DNA of 64,000 nucleotides from Nymphaea colorata (taxonomy: Eukaryota; Streptophyta; Magnoliopsida; Nymphaeales; Nymphaeaceae): the NCBI RefSeq assembly GCF_008831285.2, contig NC_045150.1:684001-748000 (forward strand), given 5' to 3'. Shown in pieces: positions 44,166-53,925 of the stretch. The translations under genes were made by a program, and so were the position numbers. How positions within the stretch are numbered: position 1 is the first letter of the stretch; each line of letters begins with the position of its first letter. The notes beneath the pieces are model-generated. The model searched no databases. It was not told the DNA's origin and saw only the letters and a list, made by a program, of their open reading frames with translations.

Positions 44166-44362
44166 CGAGTGTCAGTCCTGAATAGTTTAAGAATCATTGT
44201 CAAATATAACTTGACATTGGTTTTCATTGACAAGTTTAGGTAATGATATAAGATTAAAATTAAAAGAGGGCACACAAAGAACATTATGTAAAGTAACAGA
44301 GGAGTTTAAGTGAATCTGACCGACATGTGTGAAAGGTGTAGAGGAACCGTTAGGTAGCTGAA

Positions 44363-44746
44363 CTAGATTGTCTTAAGTAGCGAGGGGTGAATAAAACTAG
44401 ATAATGAATTGGTGATATGGTGTGTATTACCAATGTCGATTATCCAGTTTTGGGAATAACTTTGACAAGCAAGTGATAGGGTAGTACCTGCGAGATTAAA
44501 TTTGGGAGTCTTGAAATTTATGAATTCTAGAAATTGTTGGAAGAGACCTGAATTGGGAGAATCTAGCTGTTCTTGTTTGGTAGGGGTACTGAGAGATGCA
44601 ATACCAGTTGAGAATAAGTTTACTTGTGGCTGCTGTCCTTGAGCACCAAAGTTGTTCTTCTTAGGGAAGCCATGTAGATGATAACATCGAGCCTTAGTGT
44701 GGCCTAATTGGTCACAGTGATCACATTGAGGTCTAGGGTGTCCCAT
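44363..44746 (-). pseudogene. copia-2 zinc knuckle and protease
   Basis: The first third carries the CCHC knuckle CDHCDQLGHTKARC. Near the end is NWIIDIGNTHHITNS, the protease active-site region, where the usual Asp-Thr/Ser-Gly is Asp-Ile-Gly and the downstream Asp of ATDH is His. Those substitutions would probably inactivate the protease even without the stop. Confidence 0.78.
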
Positions 44747-45522
44747 GGATCTGATGGAGTTATCATGACTTGTATCTTTGCGTCTTATGGCAGTTGCTGC
44801 ATAAATATTGTCAGGCTGAAGTGGAATATGGAGATCTCGCTACCTTTTTTCTTGAACTAATAATGCATAAGCCTTGGAGGTGTTGGGTATTGGTTCCATA
44901 AGAAGGATCTGGCTGCAGATGGGACCATAACTTTCATTCAAGCCCATCAAAAACTGAATGAGTCTATCACGTTCTTGCATTTCAGTCAACTTCTTTATTG
45001 CTCCACAATCACATATCGGTGGAGTGACATATGCATCATATTCATCCCAAAAACCTTTGATTTTTGTATATAAATGCTTATAGGAGACTAACCTTGTTTG
45101 CAGTTGATGATTTGCTGTTGAATTTGATACAAGCGAGGAGCATTATACTGTACGAATCTGATTTTTAGCTCATTCCAAACGAAAGCGGCTTCTTTGGCAT
45201 ATACGACTATTGGCATCAAGGGCTTATGGATGGCATTGAGCAGTCAAGAAAGGACCATATTCTTGCATCTTTCCCAAGATGTCACGAGAGATCCCGGGGA
45301 TGTAGGCTTTGGTATGGAGCCATCGACGAAACCCATTTTATTTTTTTCTAAGAGAGCCATGGTCATGGCACGCCTCCATGTTTCATAGTTGTCGCTAGTG
45401 AGAGGTTGAGAAACAAAGCAGGCACCGGGATTGTCAAAGTGGTGCAAGTAAAACGGACTGTCATCTTGGGCAGTGGTTTCTGATCTTGAAGAGGACCCAA
45501 CAGCTCCTTGGGTTTCTGCCAT
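44747..45522 (-). pseudogene. copia-2 gag
   Basis: It starts MAETQGAVGSSSRSETTAQD. It contains LTSDNYETWRRAMTMALLEK and KMGFVDGSIPKP, the N-terminal signature of plant copia Gag. The open frame ends at 45244. Beyond it, Gag-like pieces persist in other frames (QLQTRLVSYKHLYTKIKGFW-like around 45100-45040, and an RDRLIQFLMGLNE-like piece near 44950) until the zinc knuckle. At least two frame breaks. Confidence 0.75.
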
Positions 45523-45534
45523 GGATGAGATTTA

Positions 45535-45557
45535 GAATCCCTTTGGCTCTGATGCCA
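45535..45557 (-). promoter_or_regulatory. copia-2 primer binding site, tRNA-iMet type
   Basis: On the minus strand TGGCATCAGAGCC follows the LTR directly. It differs by one base from the TGGTATCAGAGCC complement of initiator tRNA-Met. Confidence 0.85.
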
Positions 45558-45814
45558 TGTTAAACGGTAGAGAGAAGGAAAGGGCAAAGATGGCAAGAGA
45601 GAGGGAAAGAATGAAGATAGAAATAATTCTTCATTCCATATTGAAATCCTTACCCAAGGTAAGGTATTTATACAAAATTCAATGCTTATCCTTTCTATTT
45701 ACTCGCCTGTACAGCAGGATAACGGATAAGGCAAGATAGAGATTCACGACTCCATTTGTTTCCTGAAATCATGGTGTTGCTGATTCTGATCCGATACTTG
45801 TGTAACGTCTAACA
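45558..45814 (-). repeat. copia-2 5' LTR
   Basis: It is 257 bp long. On the coding (minus) strand it begins TGTTAGACGTTACACAAGTA and ends in ACA. The minus strand contains a TTGTATAAATACCTTACC promoter-like segment (about 45660-45677). Confidence 0.9.
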
Positions 45815-46640
45815 CCCTCTCTTGACATGAAGAGTCAGGACTCAGGGGGTCCTCTTTGTTGTTTCCCTTTCTTTTCTTTTTTTCTTTTTATTGGGTCGAT
45901 GGGTGGTAGGAGAGTAAGTATGTAGTTCATCCCATAGGCCTTTCAAACTCCCAAGATACTTACTCATGGGTTGGTCACCCTTTTTAAAATCATAGGTCTC
46001 TTGAAAGATTTGGTATGTTCGAGAAATATTATATTACTAGCTATCCCAATCCTTTGGAACATTCCATATAGCTTCGATAGTGACGGGGAACATATAGAAA
46101 GCTCTTAGGAGTCTTACGTTCCATCAAATTTATGATCTATGACATGACCAAATGATTCCCTGATCGACACCAATTCATCATACTTAGGGTCCGTTTTTGC
46201 ATTTTTTGTTTTGGACCATGGATTAATGAAACCAAGTTTAGATTAGCCACTAAGAAATAACATGGCAACCTTTGACCACAAGAGATAATTAAAGCAATTC
46301 GATAGCAAGCTGGCAATCTTGAGATTTTGGGCGTACCTTACTCATGTCTGGACCATCGGGCTGAGTTGTATGCACGGTGGTGTCAATGGTTTCCTCAGTC
46401 GCCATTGAGAGGAAGAAAAGGATGTACCATGACTCCTATTTGCTTTAAATCGAGCCCTGTTCTGACATTATCATGAAGAAATGAGGATGAATCATAGAAA
46501 CCACACGTGAATACACATATTTAATGTGGTTCAGCCATGAAAGACGTGTCCGTGAGAGGCAGCATTACGAGAGATCCTTGTCTCATTCACCAAGGGATTT
46601 TCTCTTACATTCTTATTTAATTCAATAGATTCACATGAAA

Positions 46641-47899
46641 ATAGATTTTCAGATACACTATGGTAAGAAAAAATAGTTGGGACGAGACACAAATAAAAAA
46701 GTTAACTTCCGCCAGCAACTGCTTGTGCCATGAAAAGTTGACCAATGGCCACCCTTATGACTGTTGTGTAGACAAAAGATTTCCTTAGAGTGCGTCACTG
46801 CCATCTTGCGATATTTAACATTATTTTATTACATTAAGACAAGTCTAGAGAATAACTCATTATGGCAAAGACTTTACCAAACCAAAAAAATCTTTTGAAA
46901 CTCAGATGGAAAATGTTTCGAATCAAATGTTATGTTGGGCGAAACTGGGATATGGAAGAAAGCTAATTCGAGATGCTGAGTTCTTTCACCATTAGGTGAT
47001 TCAATAGGAAAATATGAACGCAAATATACCGAAAGCAAGATGATAACTGACCTTAATGGGAAAATTTAGATGAATAGATGTTCGAAGAGGAAAAACTGAT
47101 TAAATAATGAAATTGAAATCTAAAGCAAGTGAAATTCATTTCCAATTAAGAAGGACAGGTTGAAGGGCATGATGGTCCATGGAGCAATTGCATATTGTAA
47201 ATAACAACAAAGAAGGTAGAAAATGACAAACAATGGACATGAAAGACATTAAATGTAAAAAAGAGATTTTGGAAATTAAAGGTGGCGGTTTCCACTAGGA
47301 GGCTGTTTTTTCTAAAAAAAATGCCAAGTAGATGTGAGACCTACTTGGGCCATGTATTAACTTGGACTTCCCTTCCTCCACCAATAAAGGGGGCTAGAAG
47401 GACCCCAAAGAAAAAAAATAAAGAGAGAAAAACAAAAAAAGAAAAGGTGATAAAAAAGGAGAGAAATTCGACTAAGAACCTCGGCAGTAGGCCTTTTAAC
47501 AAGGATTTAAGAAGCCAAATTTACACTACAAAGTTACCATTTTAACATCATATATATAATAGAGACAATAGCTGAAAGGCATTGCTGCCAAGATTTGGAT
47601 GAAGCTGTTTTTGCAATTGAACCATATCATAACGAACTTTGGTTATTAATTTAATGATATCCACCTTGACTCCTCTATCTATAGCATAATTCCTAGCACA
47701 ACTGATGCAGCGGTAGGGAGGATCTTCTCCTCCAAATTACAAATCAACGAACTTCAATTGATAATGAATAAACAAGTTTTAATCAAGAACAAAGTAAAAC
47801 CTCTATCAAGAACCAAACTCATGCTGGATTTTCAGTTCTCTAAAAAAGAAAAAAGAAAAAGGAACAACCTAATTACCCAATCAGAAGTATTTACACTTC
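46641..47899. other. no gene seen
   Basis: AT-rich DNA with an A/G-rich tract (about 47400-47470) that opens an 87-codon lysine-rich frame of no recognisable identity. Nothing else is supported. Confidence 0.35.
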
Positions 47900-48960
47900 C
47901 ACCCAAAAAAAAAACAAATGGATCGATAAAATGAAAAATGAATCCAAAAAATATAATAAAGGGTCCAAAACATCATGAGTGGATCCAAAAAGGCTAAACT
48001 TATCGTGGGAAGGACTGAACCTGCACCACATTTTCTCCTTCGTCGCACACGCGGACCTTCTCACTTGCACTTCCTCTGATCCTAAAACTTCTATACACGT
48101 ATTTTCGTTGCAACTCTTGCCTAGTGCTATTATTCGGGACACATCCATGGATGCATCAAACGAGTCTGTATCTACCTGGCCCTTTGGAGAAACCCTGTGT
48201 CATTCTCTCCTATTCGGAAAGAATTCGGCTCTGATGAATTTGAGCTCTCATGGTACTTTGCAGGATTAGATTATTAAAGATTAGTAACATATCCCATCAC
48301 TCGGTAAATCAATCAAACATGCTTGTCACTAAACTTTTGGAGGACTCTAAATGAGTCATGCTAGCGGGGATGATAGATTTCGACAGGAAAAATGTTCGAG
48401 AATTAAGGAGACTATGATTAGATCCCCAACCTCAAAAGTCAGAAAAACAACATGACTAGTTGACCATGCCTAGGGAACCTTTGGGCATGAAATTCCTATA
48501 TATACTGTTGGCAGGTGGTAGCTGATTGACCTAAGGGATGAGGGCAAAATCAACAGCATGCACTTGAGTTGAGTTATCCTATAGACAATCTGAAAGGGAG
48601 TCATATTAATGGACCCATTGATAGAATTATTATTGGCAAGGTTAGCTTGTCGCAACATAAGGTCCCGAGTTTTGACATGTTCCCCAACAAGACAACACAA
48701 AAGATTCCTTAGACTGCAATTAACCACCTTCGTTCTGTCTACAAGGATGAAATCAAACCCCCTAGTGGTCCTGGGTAAAGCTACTACATAATCCACAACA
48801 TATGCTCTCAGGGATGATCCACAGTGGGTAGTGAAGTATACAGTCCAACATTCTGCTTTTGCCCTTTACAGATCTAATACGTTGAACAACTCCTGACAAA
48901 ACGAGTTACAACATGATGCATTTTTGGACAAAAGTATAGTTCAAACACTAAAGTAAATAT
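47900..48960 (-). pseudogene. Ty3/gypsy chromovirus-like integrase remnant
   Basis: On the minus strand, VTRFVRSCSTY and ICKGQKQNVGLYTSLPTVDH (about 48920-48820) match the end of the chromovirus integrase zinc finger and the linker. MDYVVALPRTTRGFDFILV (from 48796) is the start of the catalytic core with its first Asp. An internal deletion then joins DRTKVVNCS directly to LCCLVGEHVKTRDLML and NNNSINGSINMTPFQIVY, the end of the core, so the second Asp and the Glu region are missing. Decayed C-terminal pieces may continue to about 47900. No LTRs are found. Confidence 0.6.
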
Positions 48961-49859
48961 TTTATCATGAGCAAAATGACCAGATAGACCATTATAAGGA
49001 AAAATCGAATAAAAGAATTATGAATACACAACCTGTTTCCATAAAAGAGATAACTATAATGAATATAAAATTGAAGGTCACTTGAGATATCTTAGAAAAA
49101 CAGGTTCAAAATCAAGATCAGTGGTATAGAAATACTTACAATCCTCAAAGCCCACAACCTAGGTGGTTATGGCACTAAGACATGTCTTATGACTTAGGGC
49201 TTTTACAAAAGGTTTTTTTCCCTCCTTTTTGCCTTTAGGGAAGGGGTCTCATTTTTTTTAAATGCTGTTTCGGGTTCTCTATACTTTTGCTTTAAAACAT
49301 TTCAATATTTTAAAATTTGAATATTCTTATTACAATTTAATGGAAAAGTTGTTGGAAGCAAAGATAACATAGAAAATTGAGTTCAGAAGATGGACGGCAG
49401 CCATGCTTCTTAGAAACAGAAATAAGTAATGGTTTAGTATAAGAAAACTGATAAACTAACATACTTTCATTTCACTACTTATGTTGATGTCTTACTAATG
49501 CGAAGAAGGTCATGTGTTGGGGCACTGAAGATTTCCTTACGTAGCATTTGATCCTCAGAAATGAGATTCTGGAAAATTAATTCCATAACTTCTTTCTAGA
49601 ATTGGGAACAAATATAAGTTGAGACTTGAGTGTGTCGTTCCATTTTCTTCATTTGGTTTTTGAAAAAGATGAGTGGCTGTATTGCAAAATGCAAATAAAG
49701 GTAAGGAGCCGCTATCAGAAAATTTGTAGAGTATTAATTATGTTGCACCTTCTAGAATACTAGAACCATGAGGACAAGGTTAACTCCCAAGTCCTAACCA
49801 TGAAGTCCTGAAGCGTTGGTTACAACCGACGGTTGGAGCTGGGCGTGGAGTAAATTGGA
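48961..49859. other. no gene seen; includes promoter region of small gene 2
   Basis: AT-rich DNA without recognisable frames. The last 150 bp upstream of the GC-rich exon at 49860 would hold the promoter of the 123-aa gene. Confidence 0.35.
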
Positions 49860-49982
49860 GATTACTGGAAATAGGAGACGGACAGACGGTATCCCTGCCG
49901 GCTTCTTCCCTGCGCTACGTTTTGGTCGTCCGCCTTCATCTCCGCCTCCCTCTGGCGGCCACTTTGCTCCAATCTGTTCATG
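49860..49982 (+). other. candidate 5' untranslated exon of small gene 2
   Basis: This GC-rich block ends in the donor TTCATG|GTAAAG at 49982/49983. A matching acceptor, CTTTGTAG at 50689, opens the exon that contains the start codon. The layout (short GC-rich leader exon, about 700-bp intron) is common in plants but is inferred here. Confidence 0.4.
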
Positions 49983-50708
49983 GTAAAGTCTGTCTGTCTT
50001 TCTCTCTCTCTCTGTGGCTGGCTTTTACTCTGTCTGATGGCCACCATAAACGAAGGCGTATATATGAGGCTAGAAGAGCTACCCTTGACATTTGGTCTTA
50101 CTCTTACGACTGGCCAAGATGAAATCACCAAATAGGGTAGAGATAAATGATTTGTCTGGGCAGTGAAAGCTATATGTGTGTGGAAACTAGTAAAATTATG
50201 TGTTACAGCCAGTTGGGAGGCGAACGAATCTTCTGTATATTGTGCTTTTCTTGGCGCTGATGAGGACGGTGAAGTCGCAAGCGTACTGTTTGCTAAAATG
50301 CGTCAGAGAGATTACACCCTCTGGACTGCATGATGTTTTTCGCTCTTTTGAATCACCTGTTATTTCTAAAATTTGATTGCTCTTATATGAGATCTAAATC
50401 AAGATTTTATGGTAATTGACCGAAGAATATGCAATTAAGACCTGGATGCTTTCTTCTATGTTTTGATATACACAACTTTTTGGAAGCTAAAAGATCAACG
50501 TTGTTACCTGGTCAAGCCAGGCAAGTAATTTGGTTCATCCAGATATATGATGACCAGGATAAGTCATTTGGGTAATTCCGTATCACGCTGGGAAGAAGAA
50601 AAATAAAGAGGAAAAGCAAAAAAAATGTCAAACGGAAGACTGAAGTGGCTGAAGACAGTAATGAAGATCTTATTGATTCTCCTTTGTAGGTAGTACCTGG
50701 CCGCAGCA

Positions 50709-51714
50709 ATGTCAGTTCTGGATTCGTGCAAACAAGTTCTCAAGATCCAGAAATTCCGGAGGCTTGTCTCGTATAGTGTATTCTACTGTTTCGTGGCCAC
50801 TCTAAGCTATGCTTACACAAGTAACACGTATTAGACTTTCCTTGCCTTGTCCTGTCCTCTTGATTATTTTCTTGTTTCCTTTTGTTCATCTCTGAGTTTA
50901 TCTGACCTTTTTTTGCATAAACTTGAAGTACAAGAGCAGGAATTTCCAGAGGCGATCAATTCTATGCTTCTTTTCCTGCTGGAACAGAGCTGCTGACTGA
51001 CACTGCAAAGGTTGGCATGCTTTTCACGTTATTCTTTGCAAACTTTTTCATGCTTTTCTTTGATGGGAGCCCCTTGGATGCACTACAACTACTGTTTGCT
51101 TGCCTTTGTTATCTCTTAGCTGTACAAAGCTGCCCTCGGCTACGTGTTTGAAGAGGAGGAATGGGGTCCAATAGAGTTCTCTGTCATGGCGAAACATTTT
51201 GATCGACAAGGGAAGTCACCATATGCATATCATGCTGTATGGGTTCTCTTCCTGCTTGCTTTTCACTACTCATTTACTATGGCGCAATTCATTCATTGTT
51301 CCTTTCTATTTGTGAAAAGACTGTTCATTCATCCACAATAGATGGAAAAGACTGTTCATTCATCCACAATAGATGGTTCTCGATGATACAATCAAAACTG
51401 CGATAGTCATCCATTCTTCGCATTAAGGCTTATAGGTTTTATTGAGATGGCTTGCATAGTGCAAATAATTTTCACAACAAAGAATTGGTGTTATTGTCAT
51501 TTATGAATACAATTTAGGATTTAATTTCACAGACATGCATACCTTTCTGCTTTTGTACTTATAATAGAGAGGATCTGCTCTTTGGAGCCCATGGTACATA
51601 ATTTTGTCTGGGTCTTCTCCATATAAGCCCTCTCTGACTTGGTGTTTTTTTTTTCCCCAGCAATACATGGCGCATCTTCTTTCTCATGGACAACTTGATG
51701 GAAGTGGTTCATAA
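50709..51714 (+). CDS. small conserved plant protein, 123 aa, four coding exons
   Basis: The coding exons are 50709-50827, 50929-51010, 51120-51236 and 51661-51714. The donors are AACAC|GTATTA, GCAAAG|GTTGGC and CATGCT|GTATGG. The acceptors are TTGAAG|T, CTCTTAG|C and TTCCCCAG|C. All junctions keep one frame from MSVLDSCKQV to the stop TAA. Residues about 20-37 (VSYSVFYCFVATLSYAYT) form one likely transmembrane or anchor helix after a basic segment (KIQKFRR). The rest is soluble: FYASFPAGTELLTDTAK, an acidic EEEEWGPIEF patch, then FSVMAKHFDRQGKSPYAYHA and QYMAHLLSHGQLDGSG at the end. I recall near-identical wording of the second half in other plants, so it is conserved, but no function or name is known to me. 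No damage is seen, and the third intron is about 420 bp. It is the best-supported host gene in the window. Confidence 0.85.
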
Positions 51715-53487
51715 TACTCTTGATAACACACAAGTTGAATACGATGTTGCAGACTGTTGTCGCTTTCTTGTACTTTTACATTTCCAAAAGTTATAAAGAG
51801 TTGCTAGTGAGAAACTATTGTCCTTCTGAGACAATTATATGCTGCAGTTCAGGATGTAGCTGGTAGTGTTTTTTTCTATAAACTATGCTAGCCATTATCT
51901 TAAATGATACACAAGATGTTTATGGAGACTTTGAAGCAGTGTAGGTCACAGCTTGCTGCTAGATACAGTCTGGATGCTTCACATTAGCAGTACCACAATT
52001 CTCTCTACGTCCATGAGGATGATTGTTGGTTTTATACTTTTAATTTCTTTCCAGTCTTTGTCCAATCTGGATCACCTTCTTCTCTGTCTTGTTTTCGTGA
52101 TAACTGGAGTTACAGATCAAGCATCGGTTTCTTTCAATCTCCCGATTAACAGGAAATATATTGGCACAGGAATTTTACGCAAGAGAAATTGTGGTTCGAA
52201 GTTGCAGGCGTCAATCTGGAAATCCTGCCTCTGTTGGAATACGAGTCCTCACGTGGAAAATCTCCAATTTTCCCATTCTTGGTTTCTGAATCAACACGTT
52301 GTCTACAATGAAGGCTTCAATGGTAGCTTGGACAATGCGATTAGTAGCTCTTGTACGTTGGGTAAGATACAGAATATTACTTTTCGGTCAACTCAACTAT
52401 GTTAAATAGCAAGAAATGGGGAAAAGCTATATAATACCTTGGTGCAGAAACTAAGTTCATACTTCATAGTGGCATAATTTCTTAGTGTTTGGGAAGCATG
52501 TCAATTGAACTTGCAATGTGATATCCCTGATCCCGCAAGTTAACTCATAAAAACTTTCATATGCTTCAAAATAGTTGGTACTTCCAGTGCGAACTAGGGC
52601 GAATATTTCAGACATGGAATATTGTATCTCAGACAGAACCAGAGAGCTTTGGAACAAAGGTGATCTAAAATAACCTAGGTTTATAACTACCTTGTGATTT
52701 TTCTGCAGAGCACAGTCGAGGTCACTCTGATTAATTACTTGCTGCAAGCCAAAACAGGATAGTCCATTCGTGATTTAACATGAAATTGCTGGGGTTTAGC
52801 CCCCTTTGTGTTTAATTCATTCCAAATATATACAACAAAAGACTAGGTACCTAAAACTAAGGAAGAAGATTGTTATGCCATACCACATTGTAGAGTTCAG
52901 AAAAACATAACCTCAATAGATTAACATGGATTACATGGACAACGTGAGGATCAATTGGACCATCTTTATTTTTTCCATGGAGGCTTGGCGGTTTAATGAT
53001 TCTAGCAGTCCCATCTCTCAGTGAGCCTTTCCTCACTTCGATGGGTGCCTTCTTCTGCTTAACTTCAACATGGGACTAGTGGCGAAATTTGAGATCACTG
53101 CACTAGTTAGTCAAGCTCTCCGATGTTTGTTATGAGAAAACCAGTTTCTGAGATGTGTTGCGGATTTAAGAACCTTCTCTTGAAATAATAGATTTCCTGT
53201 AATGCTTATTTATACTGTATCTATATTCTGCTAGCAATTTCTTCCCATCTTGATACGCTAGTCAAAACTTGGAGCAAAAATTTCGTCTATCTTTTCATTT
53301 TTTAAGTTAGTGTTATTCTAAGAGAAATATAAAGACATTCTTGTGAATGAATGACATCAAATGTTTATGTTGTACACTGTGTTAACGTTAACGCAGCCAT
53401 CTCCCTTATCTCCTCGTCTTCTTCTTCCTTATTTTCTGCTAGATTGGACTGCAGTGAATATCAAGGTTGATAAATCAAAAATTAATA
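51715..53487. other. 3' flank of small gene 2; no further gene seen
   Basis: This begins with the likely 3' UTR. A 150-codon frame at 51953-52405 lacks any recognisable domain, and I read it as chance. The stretch just before 53488 (about 53360-53487) should contain the decayed 5' LTR of copia-4, but no second LTR copy was found to define it. Confidence 0.4.
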
Positions 53488-53600
53488 TGGTATCAGAGCA
53501 TGGGTTCGGTAACTTCTCCAAAAAGAACCGAGACAGATCCGATCTGAGTGTTTTTGGGAAAGGCACCTCATTCCCATCTCTTCTATCCTTTTTACTTTTT

Positions 53601-53604
<4 letters not shown>

Positions 53605-53647
<43 letters not shown>
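53605..53647. repeat. (TC)n microsatellite in copia-4 leader
   Basis: About twenty-one uninterrupted TC dinucleotides. Confidence 0.9.
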
Positions 53648-53650
<3 letters not shown>

Positions 53651-53713
53651 CTATATAAGATTTTCTCTACTACCTCTGATTTTATTTTCTGCATGATATT
53701 CATTCATCAATAC

Positions 53714-53925
53714 GTGTTTTGAAAAGTGCTGAACATCCTTTTCTATTCCTTCTATTTTTTGCTCTCTTTTGCTTCAGCCTAAATCAGAGTTAAATATGTC
53801 TATAGAGCAGTGTTAAATAATAATGAAGACGTGCTTTAAGAAGTGTTGAACGTCTTTTTCCATTCATTCTATTTTCTGCCCTCTTTTCTTCATCTTAAAT
53901 TAGAATTAATCTGTCTATGTTCTGC
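53714..53925 (+). repeat. imperfect tandem duplication in copia-4 leader, about 105 bp
   Basis: CGTGTTTTGAAAAGTGCTGAAC (from about 53721) recurs as CGTGCTTTAAGAAGTGTTGAAC (from about 53828). Both are followed by a TTTTC(T/C)ATTC-TTCTATTTT block, CTCTTTT, and an AAAT(C/T)AGA(G/A)TTAA(A/T) end. Confidence 0.7.

Larger units (their letters stand above)
41019..45814 (-). mobile_element. copia-2: structurally complete Ty1/copia, 4796 bp
   Basis: Two 257-bp LTRs with TG...CA ends (41019-41275 and 45558-45814) are flanked by perfect CCCTC duplications (41014-41018 and 45815-45819). The primer site, purine tract and all copia domains are in order on the minus strand. The LTRs differ at 16 of 257 positions as I count them, so it is clearly older than the gypsy element. 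Coding frames are broken in several places. Confidence 0.93.
40490..46640 (-). mobile_element. copia-0: old Ty1/copia remnant hosting copia-2
   Basis: Minus-strand Gag begins at the ATG at 46405 (MATEETIDTTVHTTQ). It decays through readable pieces (NISRTYQIFQETYDFKKGDQ, SKYLGSLKGLWDELHTY, about 46030-45900). Copia-2 interrupts it at 45814/41019, and it resumes on the other side with a zinc knuckle CDHCEDVGHSQERC (40760-40700) and DYWIFTS, a protease start. A degenerate initiator-tRNA primer site (TGTCAGAACAGG on the minus strand, about 46457-46470) precedes gag. An LTR-like stretch with a TTAATGTGGTTCAGCC motif (about 46510-46530) lies beyond. Nothing after the protease start remains. Confidence 0.65.

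Noticed and set aside
51953-52405. 150-codon frame downstream of small gene 2
   Set aside because: Composition is that of chance frames in AT-rich DNA, it carries no domain, and no splice structure links it to the gene.
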